Assembly (NCBI GenBank): GCA_934565615.1
Contig: CAKTIH010000010.1
Location: 1 to 30,045, forward strand
DNA length: 30,045 nt
Origin: an uncultured Oscillospiraceae bacterium
GTDB taxonomy: Bacteria; Bacillota; Clostridia; Oscillospirales; Oscillospiraceae
Reading direction: 5' to 3'
Shown here one piece after another: positions 22,401-29,384 of this stretch. A program made the translations under genes and the position numbers. How positions within the stretch are numbered: the stretch's first letter is position 1; each line of letters opens with the position of its first letter. Under the pieces are notes generated by a model. The model saw only the letters and a program-made list of their open reading frames with translations, had not been told where the DNA came from and ran no database searches.

Positions 22401-24061
22401 AGAAGCTGCTTTGCGCTGTGATGGCCTTATGTATGCTGCTGCTCTGCGCCTGCGGCGAGACTACACCGTCGACGGACGAAATAAGCACGCCGGAGCCGAC
22501 CGCTGAGCCTGTCGGGGCAGAGACGCTGCCGGAGGTCTGCCGCACATGGTATGACATCGCCGAAAACAGCGGAGCCTCGGAGGACGGGCGGGAGTACCCG
22601 CTTGCCGAGCGCGCGCACGAAGGCAAGAGCGCGACCTACGGCGTGCGCCTTCCGGACGGGAGCTTTACGCACCTCAAGGGCACGGCCTTCGATGAGGAGG
22701 GCATCGTGCTGAGAGACTTCACCGGCGGCGGGGCGGAGCTCACAGACTCCGCGGCGCAGGTCGTCTGGAACGGCGAAGCGTATGACGCGCTCAGCATAAA
22801 GGCAGACGACTGCACCCTGCCGAGCATACAGGCGGACGACGGCGGCCTGCTCCGCCTTGACATCACCGGCGACTGCGTGCTTGATGGCGGCGGTGAGGAA
22901 TATGCATGCTTTGAAAATTTTGACGGCGTCCTTATCACCGGTACCGGTACGCTTACGGTGGTCAACTCTTCCGGTATCGCCTGCGGCGGACGGGAACTGC
23001 CCGTCCCGGCACTGATGTTGGCCGGGGGTGTGACGCTTATCTGCGATAATATCACCGCCGTGCCGAACGCCGACGCAGGCGTCAGCACGGCAGTGCTCGG
23101 CGGCGCGCTGTACGCGGAGTTTCTGTATACAAGCGGCGGCGAGGTGATAAACACCGGGGGAAGCCTGCTGACGCGCCACCTGCGCGACGCTTCGCGCATC
23201 ACCGCCCGCGACGGTATGACGCTTGTCGACGAGCTTGGCAGCGAGGGTGCGGAGATCATACTCAGCGGCGGCACGATTTGTGTTTCAGAGGAGCTGCCGC
23301 AGAGCACCGTCATTGAGGGCGGCGCGGGCAGGATCGCCGCGGTCGGGCTTAACAGCGCCGACGCGCGAGATTACGGCGCGGAGCTGCTCGACAGCGAAGC
23401 GGACAGCAGCCCATATTATCAGACGGTGTTTGACCCGTCATGGGGCGAGGTCCCGGGCGCGGAGTGGGACAGTCTGAGCGTTTCCGATGTTGACGGGGAA
23501 TACCTCTTTGCCGGGGAAATGGCTCTGTCGGGTGTCTCTGCCGAGAGCCTCCTTCCGTGGGGCTCGCTGCATCTGAGCCTTACCGGCAGCAATGAGCTCA
23601 AAGAGCTTGGCGGGGCAAGCCTGCTGCTCGACGGCGGCGGAGAGCTGCGCGTGGACAAGCTCGGCATATGGGGCTGGGGCGGCGCGCATAAGCCCGTGTT
23701 TGCTCTGACAGGCGGCACGTCCGTCACCGTGAGCGGCGGAGAGGAATTTTCTATGGGCAGCGAGGCGGGCGAGTGCGGCCTGTTCCTTGTCACCGGCGGC
23801 AGCTTCACCTGCGAGGGGAATTTCTGGCTGCAAAATTCCGTGCTTGAGGTCCGCAGCGGCACTGTACACATCACCGGCGACTGCGCCTTGGAGCGCGGCG
23901 GGATCAATGTCAGCGGCGGTACGCTTATCATTGACGGCTCGCTCTGGCTTGGCGAAGGCGATGTGAACGTGAGCGGCGGGGAGCTTGTGATCCCCGGCGG
24001 CGAGGAAGCTATCGTGCTGGATAACGGCAGCGTCAATGTCACCGGCGGCGCTATCAAATGA
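22397..24061 (+). CDS. Lipoprotein with beta-helix-like Gly-rich repeats
   Basis: 554 residues from the ATG at 22397, six bases after GGAGG and overlapping the previous stop as ATGA, so translationally coupled. Signal peptide MKKLLCAVMALCMLLLCAC with lipobox Cys19, then a Thr/Pro/Glu linker. The remainder is mostly short beta strands with GG or SGG turns, most regular in the last 130 residues (VTGGSFTCEG, VSGGTLIIDGS, VSGGELVIPGG, VTGGAIK, a rise of roughly 18-22 residues). This is the pattern of clostridial carbohydrate-binding or adhesin-like beta-helix proteins. No catalytic motif is evident. Its TGA stop is formed by the first TGAAA linker of the hairpin array that follows. Confidence 0.75.
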   Translation: MKKLLCAVMALCMLLLCACGETTPSTDEISTPEPTAEPVGAETLPEVCRTWYDIAENSGASEDGREYPLAERAHEGKSATYGVRLPDGSFTHLKGTAFDEEGIVLRDFTGGGAELTDSAAQVVWNGEAYDALSIKADDCTLPSIQADDGGLLRLDITGDCVLDGGGEEYACFENFDGVLITGTGTLTVVNSSGIACGGRELPVPALMLAGGVTLICDNITAVPNADAGVSTAVLGGALYAEFLYTSGGEVINTGGSLLTRHLRDASRITARDGMTLVDELGSEGAEIILSGGTICVSEELPQSTVIEGGAGRIAAVGLNSADARDYGAELLDSEADSSPYYQTVFDPSWGEVPGAEWDSLSVSDVDGEYLFAGEMALSGVSAESLLPWGSLHLSLTGSNELKELGGASLLLDGGGELRVDKLGIWGWGGAHKPVFALTGGTSVTVSGGEEFSMGSEAGECGLFLVTGGSFTCEGNFWLQNSVLEVRSGTVHITGDCALERGGINVSGGTLIIDGSLWLGEGDVNVSGGELVIPGGEEAIVLDNGSVNVTGGAIK

Positions 24062-24170
24062 AATCCGACCAATGGTCGGATGAAATCTGACTGCGTCAGA
24101 TGAAATCCAAGCTCCGCTTGGATGAAATCGTCTGCTTCGCAGACGGATATGGTGTCCCTTCGGGACGGAT
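24059..24170 (+). repeat. Tandem array of five mini-hairpins with TGAAA linkers
   Basis: Stems with three-base loops follow one another: TCCGACC/GGTCGGA (24064-24080, loop AAT), TCTGAC/GTCAGA (24086-24100, TGC), TCCAAGC/GCTTGGA (24106-24122, TCC), TCGTCTGC/GCAGACGGA with one bulged base (24128-24147, TTC), and GTCCC/GGGAC (24154-24166, TTC). Linkers are TGAAA four times (24059-24063, 24081-24085, 24101-24105, 24123-24127) and TATGG before the last. Stem sequences differ completely but stay self-complementary, while linkers hold, so the conserved feature is shape. The array is next to a terminator and lies in the 3' UTR of the lipoprotein gene. Confidence 0.85.
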
Positions 24171-24176
24171 TGAAAA

Positions 24177-24214
24177 AAAGAGTTCTCTGCAAAAAGCCTT
24201 GCAGAGAACTCTTT
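24177..24214. terminator. Strong 16-bp terminator between the array and the dehydratase gene
   Basis: AAAGAGTTCTCTGCAA (24177-24192), six-base loop, TTGCAGAGAACTCTTT (24199-24214). On the minus strand it is followed by a run of T residues, so it is the main terminator of the dehydratase gene; it can also stop the nagA unit. Confidence 0.88.
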
Positions 24215-24232
24215 ATACTATACGTTATTCTG

Positions 24233-26137
24233 TTAGACGGTTACGGCTTCCTGTTCCTCGCCGGTGGGGATCTCGTCGTACATTTTGTCCGCCGGTTCCT
24301 GTATCAGCGACAGTACACACTCTCTGACCTCGGGAGCCTCGGCGTATATGACGCCGCGGAGCTTTTCAAGCTTCTCGTCTATCTCCTCGGAGGTGTACAT
24401 CATCTGGTGGCCGATGTAGATAAGGTGGTTGTCCGTCTTCTGAAGCCCCTCGGACTTGAGCAGCAGCTCCTCATAGAGCTTCTCGCCGGGACGCAGTCCG
24501 GTGTAGACTATCTTGATATCCACATCCGGCTCAAAGCCGCTGAGGCGGATCATCTTGCGCGCCATGTCGTCAATGCGCACAGGCTGCCCCATGTCGAGCA
24601 CGAACACCTCGCCGCCCCTCGCGTAGGCCCCGGCCTGGAGGATGAGCGAAACGGCCTCCGGGATCGTCATGAAGAAGCGTGTCACGCGCTTATCGGTGAC
24701 TGTCACAGGGCCGCCCTCGGCGATCTGTTTCTTGAACAGCGGGATAACGCTGCCGTTGCTGCCAAGAACATTGCCGAAGCGGACGGCGATGTAATTTGTG
24801 CCGCTGTGCCCGTTCATTGACTGCACAACCATCTCGCACAGTCGCTTTGACGCGCCCATGACGTTCGTGGGGTTGACGGCCTTGTCGCTGGAGATCAGGA
24901 TAAACAGGGATGTGCCGAAGTCACCCGCCGCTTTCGCAGTGTTGTAGGTACCGAAGACGTTGTTTTTTATCGCCTCGGCGGGGCTGTCCTCCATGAGCGG
25001 GACATGCTTGTGCGCTGCAGCGTGGCACACGACTGCCGGGCGGTACTTATCGAACACGTAGCGCACGCGCTGCTCGTCTCTGACTGAGCCTATCAGCACC
25101 ACGAGGTCAAGCTCCGGGTGCCGACGCTTGAGCTCCATCTGGATATCGTAGGCGTTGTTTTCGTATATGTCGAAGATCACGAGCCTGCCGGGCTTGAGCG
25201 CCGCGATCTGGCGGCAGAGCTCACTGCCTATCGAACCGCCGCCGCCGGTGACGAGCACGGTCTTGCCGCGCACCTTATCGGCCATGGCGCTGTTGTCGGT
25301 ACACACCTGCGTGCGCCCGAGGAGATCGTCAATGCTGACGTTCTTGACCTGCTGGAGCGTGACCTCGCCGTTTGCAAGCTGGCTGAGCGTCGGCAGGGTC
25401 TTGAGCGCGACGCCGGGGATGCTGCATTTTTCAAGAATCTCATTTCTGACGGATGTAGCAGCCGAGGGGATGCAGAAGATGATCTCCTCAACGCCGTATT
25501 TCTTGACGGCGTCGGCGATCATATCGCGCCCGCCGACGACCTTGACACCCCTTATGCGTGTACCGAGCTTGCCGGGATCGTCGTCTATAAGGCACACTGC
25601 GGTGTTGCGCGAGGCAGGGTTATCGTCAAACTCGCGTATCGCCATGGCACCCGCCGTGCCCGCGCCGATGACGAGGGTGCGCTTCTTGGCGACCGGGTGC
25701 TCATGCAGGTGCCTGCCCTGGCTCACACGGCGGTATATGTAACGTGAGAGCGACAGCAGCACGAAGAGCAGCAGCGCACAGATAAACGGGAAGCTGCGCG
25801 GGAGAGCCTGGCGCATGACGAGCGCGGAGGTATAGTACAGCGCGGAGGCGCAGACGGAGGCAAAGCCGAGGTAGAACACCTCGCGCTCGCCGGCGTACTC
25901 CCAACGGCTGCTGTAGAGCCGGAACGCGCTGAACACCAGCACCGACAGTATAGAGCCGGGGATGCAGCAGCATCTCAGCGCCTCGAAGAAGCCGAGCGCT
26001 GTGATGAGCGGAAAGTCAAACTCGACTCTCAGCACCACTGTGGCGAATGCCGCTATATTTATAATAAGTATATCCGTTATTATCAGCGCCGCCGTGCCGA
26101 GCCAATGGCCGCGGCGGAGCTTTCCGCTTTCGTTCAT
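24233..26137 (-). CDS. Membrane-bound UDP-sugar 4,6-dehydratase (CapD/PglF/WbpM type)
   Basis: 634 residues from the ATG at 26137, just after GGAGGG. About four membrane helices occupy residues 12-135. A CoA-binding-like Rossmann region follows with VIGAGTAGAMAI (157-168), then the catalytic SDR domain with TGGGGSIGSELCRQ (297-310). The active site reads SSDKAVNPTNVMGASKR, where Met427 replaces the usual Tyr of YxxxK (Lys431 kept), a trait of the large UDP-GlcNAc/GalNAc 4,6-dehydratases. HKHVPLMEDSP is also typical. The product feeds rare amino-sugar synthesis (bacillosamine, QuiNAc or FucNAc) for surface glycans. It is not in a glycan cluster here. Own strong promoter. Confidence 0.94.
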   Translation of the reverse strand: MNESGKLRRGHWLGTAALIITDILIINIAAFATVVLRVEFDFPLITALGFFEALRCCCIPGSILSVLVFSAFRLYSSRWEYAGEREVFYLGFASVCASALYYTSALVMRQALPRSFPFICALLLFVLLSLSRYIYRRVSQGRHLHEHPVAKKRTLVIGAGTAGAMAIREFDDNPASRNTAVCLIDDDPGKLGTRIRGVKVVGGRDMIADAVKKYGVEEIIFCIPSAATSVRNEILEKCSIPGVALKTLPTLSQLANGEVTLQQVKNVSIDDLLGRTQVCTDNSAMADKVRGKTVLVTGGGGSIGSELCRQIAALKPGRLVIFDIYENNAYDIQMELKRRHPELDLVVLIGSVRDEQRVRYVFDKYRPAVVCHAAAHKHVPLMEDSPAEAIKNNVFGTYNTAKAAGDFGTSLFILISSDKAVNPTNVMGASKRLCEMVVQSMNGHSGTNYIAVRFGNVLGSNGSVIPLFKKQIAEGGPVTVTDKRVTRFFMTIPEAVSLILQAGAYARGGEVFVLDMGQPVRIDDMARKMIRLSGFEPDVDIKIVYTGLRPGEKLYEELLLKSEGLQKTDNHLIYIGHQMMYTSEEIDEKLEKLRGVIYAEAPEVRECVLSLIQEPADKMYDEIPTGEEQEAVTV

Positions 26138-26207
26138 GTTCCCTCCGTCCGGAAGCATGCAGGCCATGCCGCCGGTTACGGGCAGTGCCCGTACATATTA
26201 TCAAGTA

Positions 26208-26236
26208 ATTATACCAAACATGCAGCGCCTTTGCAA
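26208..26236 (-). promoter_or_regulatory. Extended -10 promoter for the dehydratase gene
   Basis: Minus strand TTGCAA (26236-26231), 17-base spacer ending TGG, perfect TATAAT (26213-26208). Downstream in the leader is a short inverted repeat ACGGGC/GCCCGT (26178-26192), possibly an operator or hairpin. Confidence 0.8.
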
Positions 26237-26270
26237 GATTATTGTTTATGCGGAGGGACAGGCGGAACAT

Positions 26271-27143
26271 TCACTCGGACATATCGTAGCTGAAGGGAAT
26301 GCTGAGATGATCGATAATTTTAGAGCCTTCCGCGTTTTTGACCTCTATGCTCATGGCTCCTTCACCCGTAAGAAGCTCATTGAGGGAAGCCAAAGGTGTG
26401 GTCTCATCGTACCTGATTATAAAGCTCCTTGAGGCTTCTTTCCCGCTGAGAATGTCATTTTGCCCCTGCATGTGTGCGTCATACATTTCTTTGCCGTCAA
26501 GGTAAAAGCTTATACCCCAAATGAAAATCGGATAGTCACTCTTGTTTTCCAAGCTGAACTCCAAGCATTTATCGGTACTCTCACTTACAGAGCTTGCTTC
26601 CTCAAAGATCCTGCAGAGGGATAATTTAACGTTCTCGTTTTCATAGAGGACGACCGGGGTATCAAAGGCAATTTCATTTTTGACCGCATCATCGCCGTCG
26701 ATAGAAGCCGTAATAAGCTCCGCAAGCTTGAACTCCGCTTTGTTGTTAAAAAGAATATCTTCGCCGGAGGCTGCACGATAGCTTACAAAGCGGATGGTTT
26801 TTGCACTTTTATAATCTTCGTCTTTAATGGAATAGCTGCCGAGCCAGCAGCTCTGACCGGCGAATATATTGTGGGCAATGAAGCCGCTGTCGAAAACGGA
26901 ATCTCCGTTTTCGTCGAGGAGCTGGTAGTCCATAGAAAAATCAGCAGCGTCCGCGTCTGTGTTGTTCCGGACCTTTACGTTGAAAAACATCCGGCCATTG
27001 GCAAACTTTTCTATTTCAAAGTCCTCGACCGTGAAGCTGTCCGGTTTTATTTCCTGCTCTTTGTCTGCGGTTTCATGTCCGCCGCACGCACACAGGGCGA
27101 ACATCATAGATAGAGCCAGCAACATAGAGATCACTTTTTTCAT
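26271..27143 (-). CDS. Lipoprotein of unknown function
   Basis: 290 residues from the ATG at 27143, right after GGAGGA; upstream in-frame starts fall in the leader. Signal peptide MKKVISMLLALSMMFALCAC has lipobox Cys20. The mature part looks like two beta-sandwich halves: residues 35-125 (FNVKVRNNTDADAADFSMDY, a FxAxxx-type NNT strand pair common to Ig-like or FxLYD-like lipoproteins) and 160-285 (LEFSLENKSDYPIFIWGISF). Both contain an 'N-T/S-D' turn after a beta strand, as in domains that interact with other surface proteins. I do not recognise a family. Codon use is less GC-rich than most neighbours. Its leader is remarkable, with a folded RNA element and a terminator just before the ribosome binding site. 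Confidence 0.75.
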   Translation of the reverse strand: MKKVISMLLALSMMFALCACGGHETADKEQEIKPDSFTVEDFEIEKFANGRMFFNVKVRNNTDADAADFSMDYQLLDENGDSVFDSGFIAHNIFAGQSCWLGSYSIKDEDYKSAKTIRFVSYRAASGEDILFNNKAEFKLAELITASIDGDDAVKNEIAFDTPVVLYENENVKLSLCRIFEEASSVSESTDKCLEFSLENKSDYPIFIWGISFYLDGKEMYDAHMQGQNDILSGKEASRSFIIRYDETTPLASLNELLTGEGAMSIEVKNAEGSKIIDHLSIPFSYDMSE

Positions 27144-27156
27144 ATTATACTCCTCC

Positions 27157-27189
27157 AAAATAAAAAGTGCGCAGCCGAAGCCGCGCACT
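27157..27189 (-). terminator. Terminator/attenuator touching the lipoprotein Shine-Dalgarno
   Basis: On the minus strand AGTGCGC (27189-27183) pairs with GCGCACT (27172-27166), with two further G:C pairs inside a short loop. It is followed by TTTTATTTT (27165-27157), and the next bases (27156-27151) are GGAGGA, the ribosome binding site. Such an arrangement reads as an attenuator or as the end of a separate small RNA. Confidence 0.75.
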
Positions 27190-27212
27190 GAAAAACGCAT
27201 AGCCTCACTGCT

Positions 27213-27314
27213 GCGACGCAATCAATTTGACGAACCCAAGGGATGCCAAAAGGAGGCTGCGTTTTTACCGGAGTAAAAACCAACCCTTGGGTTCAAATTA
27301 TATGATTACGTCGC
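27213..27314 (-). ncRNA. Folded RNA element in the lipoprotein leader (class not recognised)
   Basis: The predicted transcript start is near 27314. The first 12 bases (27314-27303) pair with 27224-27213, one pair being G:U. Inside this, ATTTGA pairs with TCAAAT, and then ACCCAAGGG (27242-27234 arm) pairs with CCCTTGGGT (27292-27284 arm). The apical part has an 8-bp hairpin GTTTTTAC/GTAAAAAC (27261-27280) and a loop with CCUCCUUUU, which could pair with the Shine-Dalgarno. The whole is a long stem with bulges closing a small junction. It is not 6S RNA by length, and matches no riboswitch class I can name. Confidence 0.6.
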
Positions 27315-27320
27315 ACAGCT

Positions 27321-27349
27321 ATTGTAGCATATACTTTTCGGGAAAACAA
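27321..27349 (-). promoter_or_regulatory. Promoter for the folded leader and lipoprotein gene
   Basis: Minus strand TTGTTT (27349-27344), 17-base spacer, TACAAT (27326-27321). Counting seven bases onward puts the start exactly at the outer edge of the long stem. Confidence 0.65.
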
Positions 27350-27422
27350 CGGCCTTCCAATAAAATGCGTTCATTTTTCTGCCGTGCGCTCGAAAAACAG
27401 ATAAAAAATAGCAATTTGGGTA

Positions 27423-27451
27423 TTGCTTTTTCCGGGCCTTTGTGCTAATAT
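27423..27451 (+). promoter_or_regulatory. Promoter for tRNA-Pro
   Basis: TTGCTT (27423-27428), 17-base spacer ending TGC, TAATAT (27446-27451): an extended -10 promoter 31 bases before the tRNA. Confidence 0.65.
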
Positions 27452-27482
27452 AATCGAGCGTTGAAAATCAATGCAGATATTT

Positions 27483-27558
27483 CCGGGTGTAGCGCAGATG
27501 GTAGCGCGCTTGAATGGGGTTCAAGAGGCCGCTGGTTCAACTCCAGTCACTCGGACCA
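27483..27558 (+). tRNA. tRNA-Pro (anticodon GGG)
   Basis: 76 bases folding into a full cloverleaf. Acceptor arm CCGGGTG/CACTCGG has seven pairs (one G:T). D-arm GCGC...GCGC. Anticodon arm CTTGA/TCAAG with the seven-base loop ATGGGGT, anticodon GGG reading CCC and CCU. T-arm GCTGG/CCAGT with loop TTCAACT. Discriminator A and an encoded CCA end at 27558. It stands alone with its own promoter and terminator. Confidence 0.95.
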
Positions 27559-27560
27559 TG

Positions 27561-27596
27561 TCGCCGCAAGCTTTACAAAGCTTGCGGCGATTTTTT
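27561..27596 (+). terminator. Terminator of tRNA-Pro
   Basis: TCGCCGCAAGCTT (27561-27573), loop TACA, AAGCTTGCGGCGA (27578-27590), then TTTTTT: a textbook intrinsic terminator directly after the CCA end. Confidence 0.92.
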
Positions 27597-27743
27597 ATCT
27601 CCGTCATTACCCTGCGCTTGTTTCTCTTATGTACCGCACCGCAGAAAAATCATGGAATTATCAAGATAGCAATAGAGCCCTTGTTAATATGTTGAAAATC
27701 TTCCGGAGAATTTGTTAAAAAAGCAGAAAGAAAAAGGCGCGTG

Positions 27744-27772
27744 TTGACAAAAAGCTGTTAAGTTCATATAAT
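27744..27772 (+). promoter_or_regulatory. Full-consensus sigma-A promoter for tctC
   Basis: TTGACA (27744-27749), 17-base spacer, TATAAT (27767-27772): no mismatch to the consensus. It predicts very strong expression of the binding protein. Confidence 0.92.
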
Positions 27773-27827
27773 ATTAATACATTTTGGGGACGGCGTGAGC
27801 CGTTTCCACAATAAATAGGAGGATAAA

Positions 27828-28838
27828 ATGAAAAAAGTATTTGCACTGATCCTTGCTCTCTGCATGGTATTTGCTCTCTGCGCCTGCGGCCAGACCGCAG
27901 CACCCGCAGCGACCGAGGCTCCCGCGGCTGACACTGCTGCCGATGCCGCTCCCGCCGAGGACACCGGCTGGGCTCCCGACGGCCCTGTCACCATGATCGT
28001 CGCCTATAAGGCCGGCAACGGCACCGACGTTACTGCCCGTGTTCTCGCTCAGTACGCTGAGAAGTACATCGGCCAGACCATCGTTATCGAGAACGTCGAC
28101 GGCGGCTCCGGCTCTCTTGGCTGGTCCCAGCTCGCGGCTGCCGATCCCGACGGCATGACCATCGGCTTCATGAACCTGCCGAACTTCAACTCCTCTATCG
28201 TTAAGGGCCTCGGCACTTACACCACTGCCGACTTCAAGGCCATCTGCAACCACGTCACTGAGACTTCTCTGGTTCTCGTCCGCGCTGACGATGACCGCTT
28301 CGCCACCATTGACGACCTCGTTGCATACGCCAAGGAGAACACCACTGTTGCTTCCACTAACGGCGCACAGGCTTCCAACCACATCGGCGCACAGGCTTTC
28401 GCCAACTCCGCTGACTTCAAGTACACCGATCTTCCCCAGGGCAACACCGCTGACGAGCTGCTGAGCCTTCTCGGCGGCGAGGCTGACTGGTGCGTTGCAA
28501 AGGTCGCCGACATTGCCGGCCGTACCGATGTTAAGCCTCTCGCGGCATTCTCCACCGAGCGCGTTCCCGAGTTCCCCGATGTCCCGACTCTTGGCGAGTG
28601 CGGCTACTATGACAAGTGGCTCGGCTCCTCCCGCTGCATCGTTGCTCCCGCCGGCGTGAGCGATGAAGTCATCGCCTTCTACGAGGCCGCATTCAAGGCC
28701 ACCATGGAAGATGCAGATTACCTCGCAGCCGCTTCCGAGTTCGCAACCGATTATAAGGATGCCGCCACTACCGCCGCTCTGATCGAGGAGCAGCAGGCAT
28801 TCACCGAAGGCCTTGCTACCGGCTTCTGGTACGAATAA
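27828..28838 (+). CDS. tctC: Tripartite tricarboxylate transporter substrate-binding lipoprotein
   Basis: 336 residues behind AGGAGG. Signal peptide MKKVFALILALCMVFALCAC with lipobox Cys20, an Ala/Pro/Thr/Glu linker to about residue 50, then the TctC fold with WAPDGPVTMIVAYKAGNGTD, IENVDGGSGSLGWSQLA, and the closing APAGVSDEVIAFYEAAFKA. It captures a carboxylate outside the cell and delivers it to TctA/TctB. Typical Gly-Gly-xx-D binding residues are replaced by KAGNGTD, which occurs in the family but leaves the ligand open. Codon use is strongly biased (C/T-ending preferred codons), consistent with high expression from its consensus promoter. First gene of tctCBA, with a terminator hairpin before tctB. 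Confidence 0.93.
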   Translation: MKKVFALILALCMVFALCACGQTAAPAATEAPAADTAADAAPAEDTGWAPDGPVTMIVAYKAGNGTDVTARVLAQYAEKYIGQTIVIENVDGGSGSLGWSQLAAADPDGMTIGFMNLPNFNSSIVKGLGTYTTADFKAICNHVTETSLVLVRADDDRFATIDDLVAYAKENTTVASTNGAQASNHIGAQAFANSADFKYTDLPQGNTADELLSLLGGEADWCVAKVADIAGRTDVKPLAAFSTERVPEFPDVPTLGECGYYDKWLGSSRCIVAPAGVSDEVIAFYEAAFKATMEDADYLAAASEFATDYKDAATTAALIEEQQAFTEGLATGFWYE

Positions 28839-28872
28839 TCAGATTGCCTTACTAACCTGATAATTGATCCTG

Positions 28873-28904
28873 AACGGGGCAGGCATGCCTGCCCCGTTTT
28901 TCTT
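28873..28904 (+). terminator. Partial terminator between tctC and tctB
   Basis: A 26-base perfect palindrome (28873-28898; AACGGGGCAGG arm) followed by TTTTCTTT. The Shine-Dalgarno of tctB begins two bases later. It likely lets a fraction of transcripts through, giving more binding protein than membrane subunits. Confidence 0.88.
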
Positions 28905-28920
28905 TAAGGAGGAGTACCCC

Positions 28921-29370
28921 TTGAAAATGAAGAAAACGGACATAGGCGTCGTCGGCTTTATGTACGCCGTCTGCGCGTTCTTCTATGTCTACAGCTTTCA
29001 GCTTTCTGCCGAGAGCAAAAAGTATCCTATGTTCACCATCGCTCTGCTCTTCGCGCTGACTACACTCTACCTTGTGCAGATGATAATCGCGGCGCGGAAG
29101 TTCGGCGTCGAGAGCGGCGTCAATGAGGTGTTCGAGGGCTTCAAGCCCGCGCAGTTCTTCGTCTCCCTCGCGCTCACCATTGTCTATTTCCTTATGATGA
29201 AGTATCTCGGCTTCTTTACCGCGACCGTGATCTTCATGTTTGCGTCCCTGCTCTATCTGAAAGTTCCGGTGCTGGCCTCCGTTATATCGGTCGTGTCAGT
29301 CAACCTGCTCATATATCTGGCGTTTGTTCAGTTCCTCGGCGTTCGTCTGCCCAAGGGACTGCTGTTCTAA
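28921..29370 (+). CDS. tctB: Tripartite tricarboxylate transporter small membrane subunit
   Basis: 149 residues if translation starts at TTG 28921, which is eight bases from AAGGAGG; the ATG at 28927 is 14 bases away and so less likely. Four hydrophobic helices are visible, with short loops (FMYAVCAFFYVYSFQL, PMFTIALLFALTTLYLVQMI, FFVSLALTIVYFLMM, and a last pair after FTATVIF). This is the TctB/DUF1468 layout; length is normal. It forms the membrane complex with TctA. The gene sits between the hairpin at 28873 and tctA, which starts 15 bases later. Confidence 0.9.
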   Translation: MKMKKTDIGVVGFMYAVCAFFYVYSFQLSAESKKYPMFTIALLFALTTLYLVQMIIAARKFGVESGVNEVFEGFKPAQFFVSLALTIVYFLMMKYLGFFTATVIFMFASLLYLKVPVLASVISVVSVNLLIYLAFVQFLGVRLPKGLLF

Positions 29371-29384
29371 GGGAGGGATAGACT

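Noticed and set aside
24059..24170. CRISPR array
   Set aside because: The constant part is only five bases and the variable part is itself palindromic; real CRISPR repeats are 23-40 bases with non-palindromic spacers, and no cas gene is near.
27213..27314. 6S RNA
   Set aside because: The long bulged stem recalls it, but the element is only about 100 bases, has a branched tip and lies as a leader directly before a coding gene.
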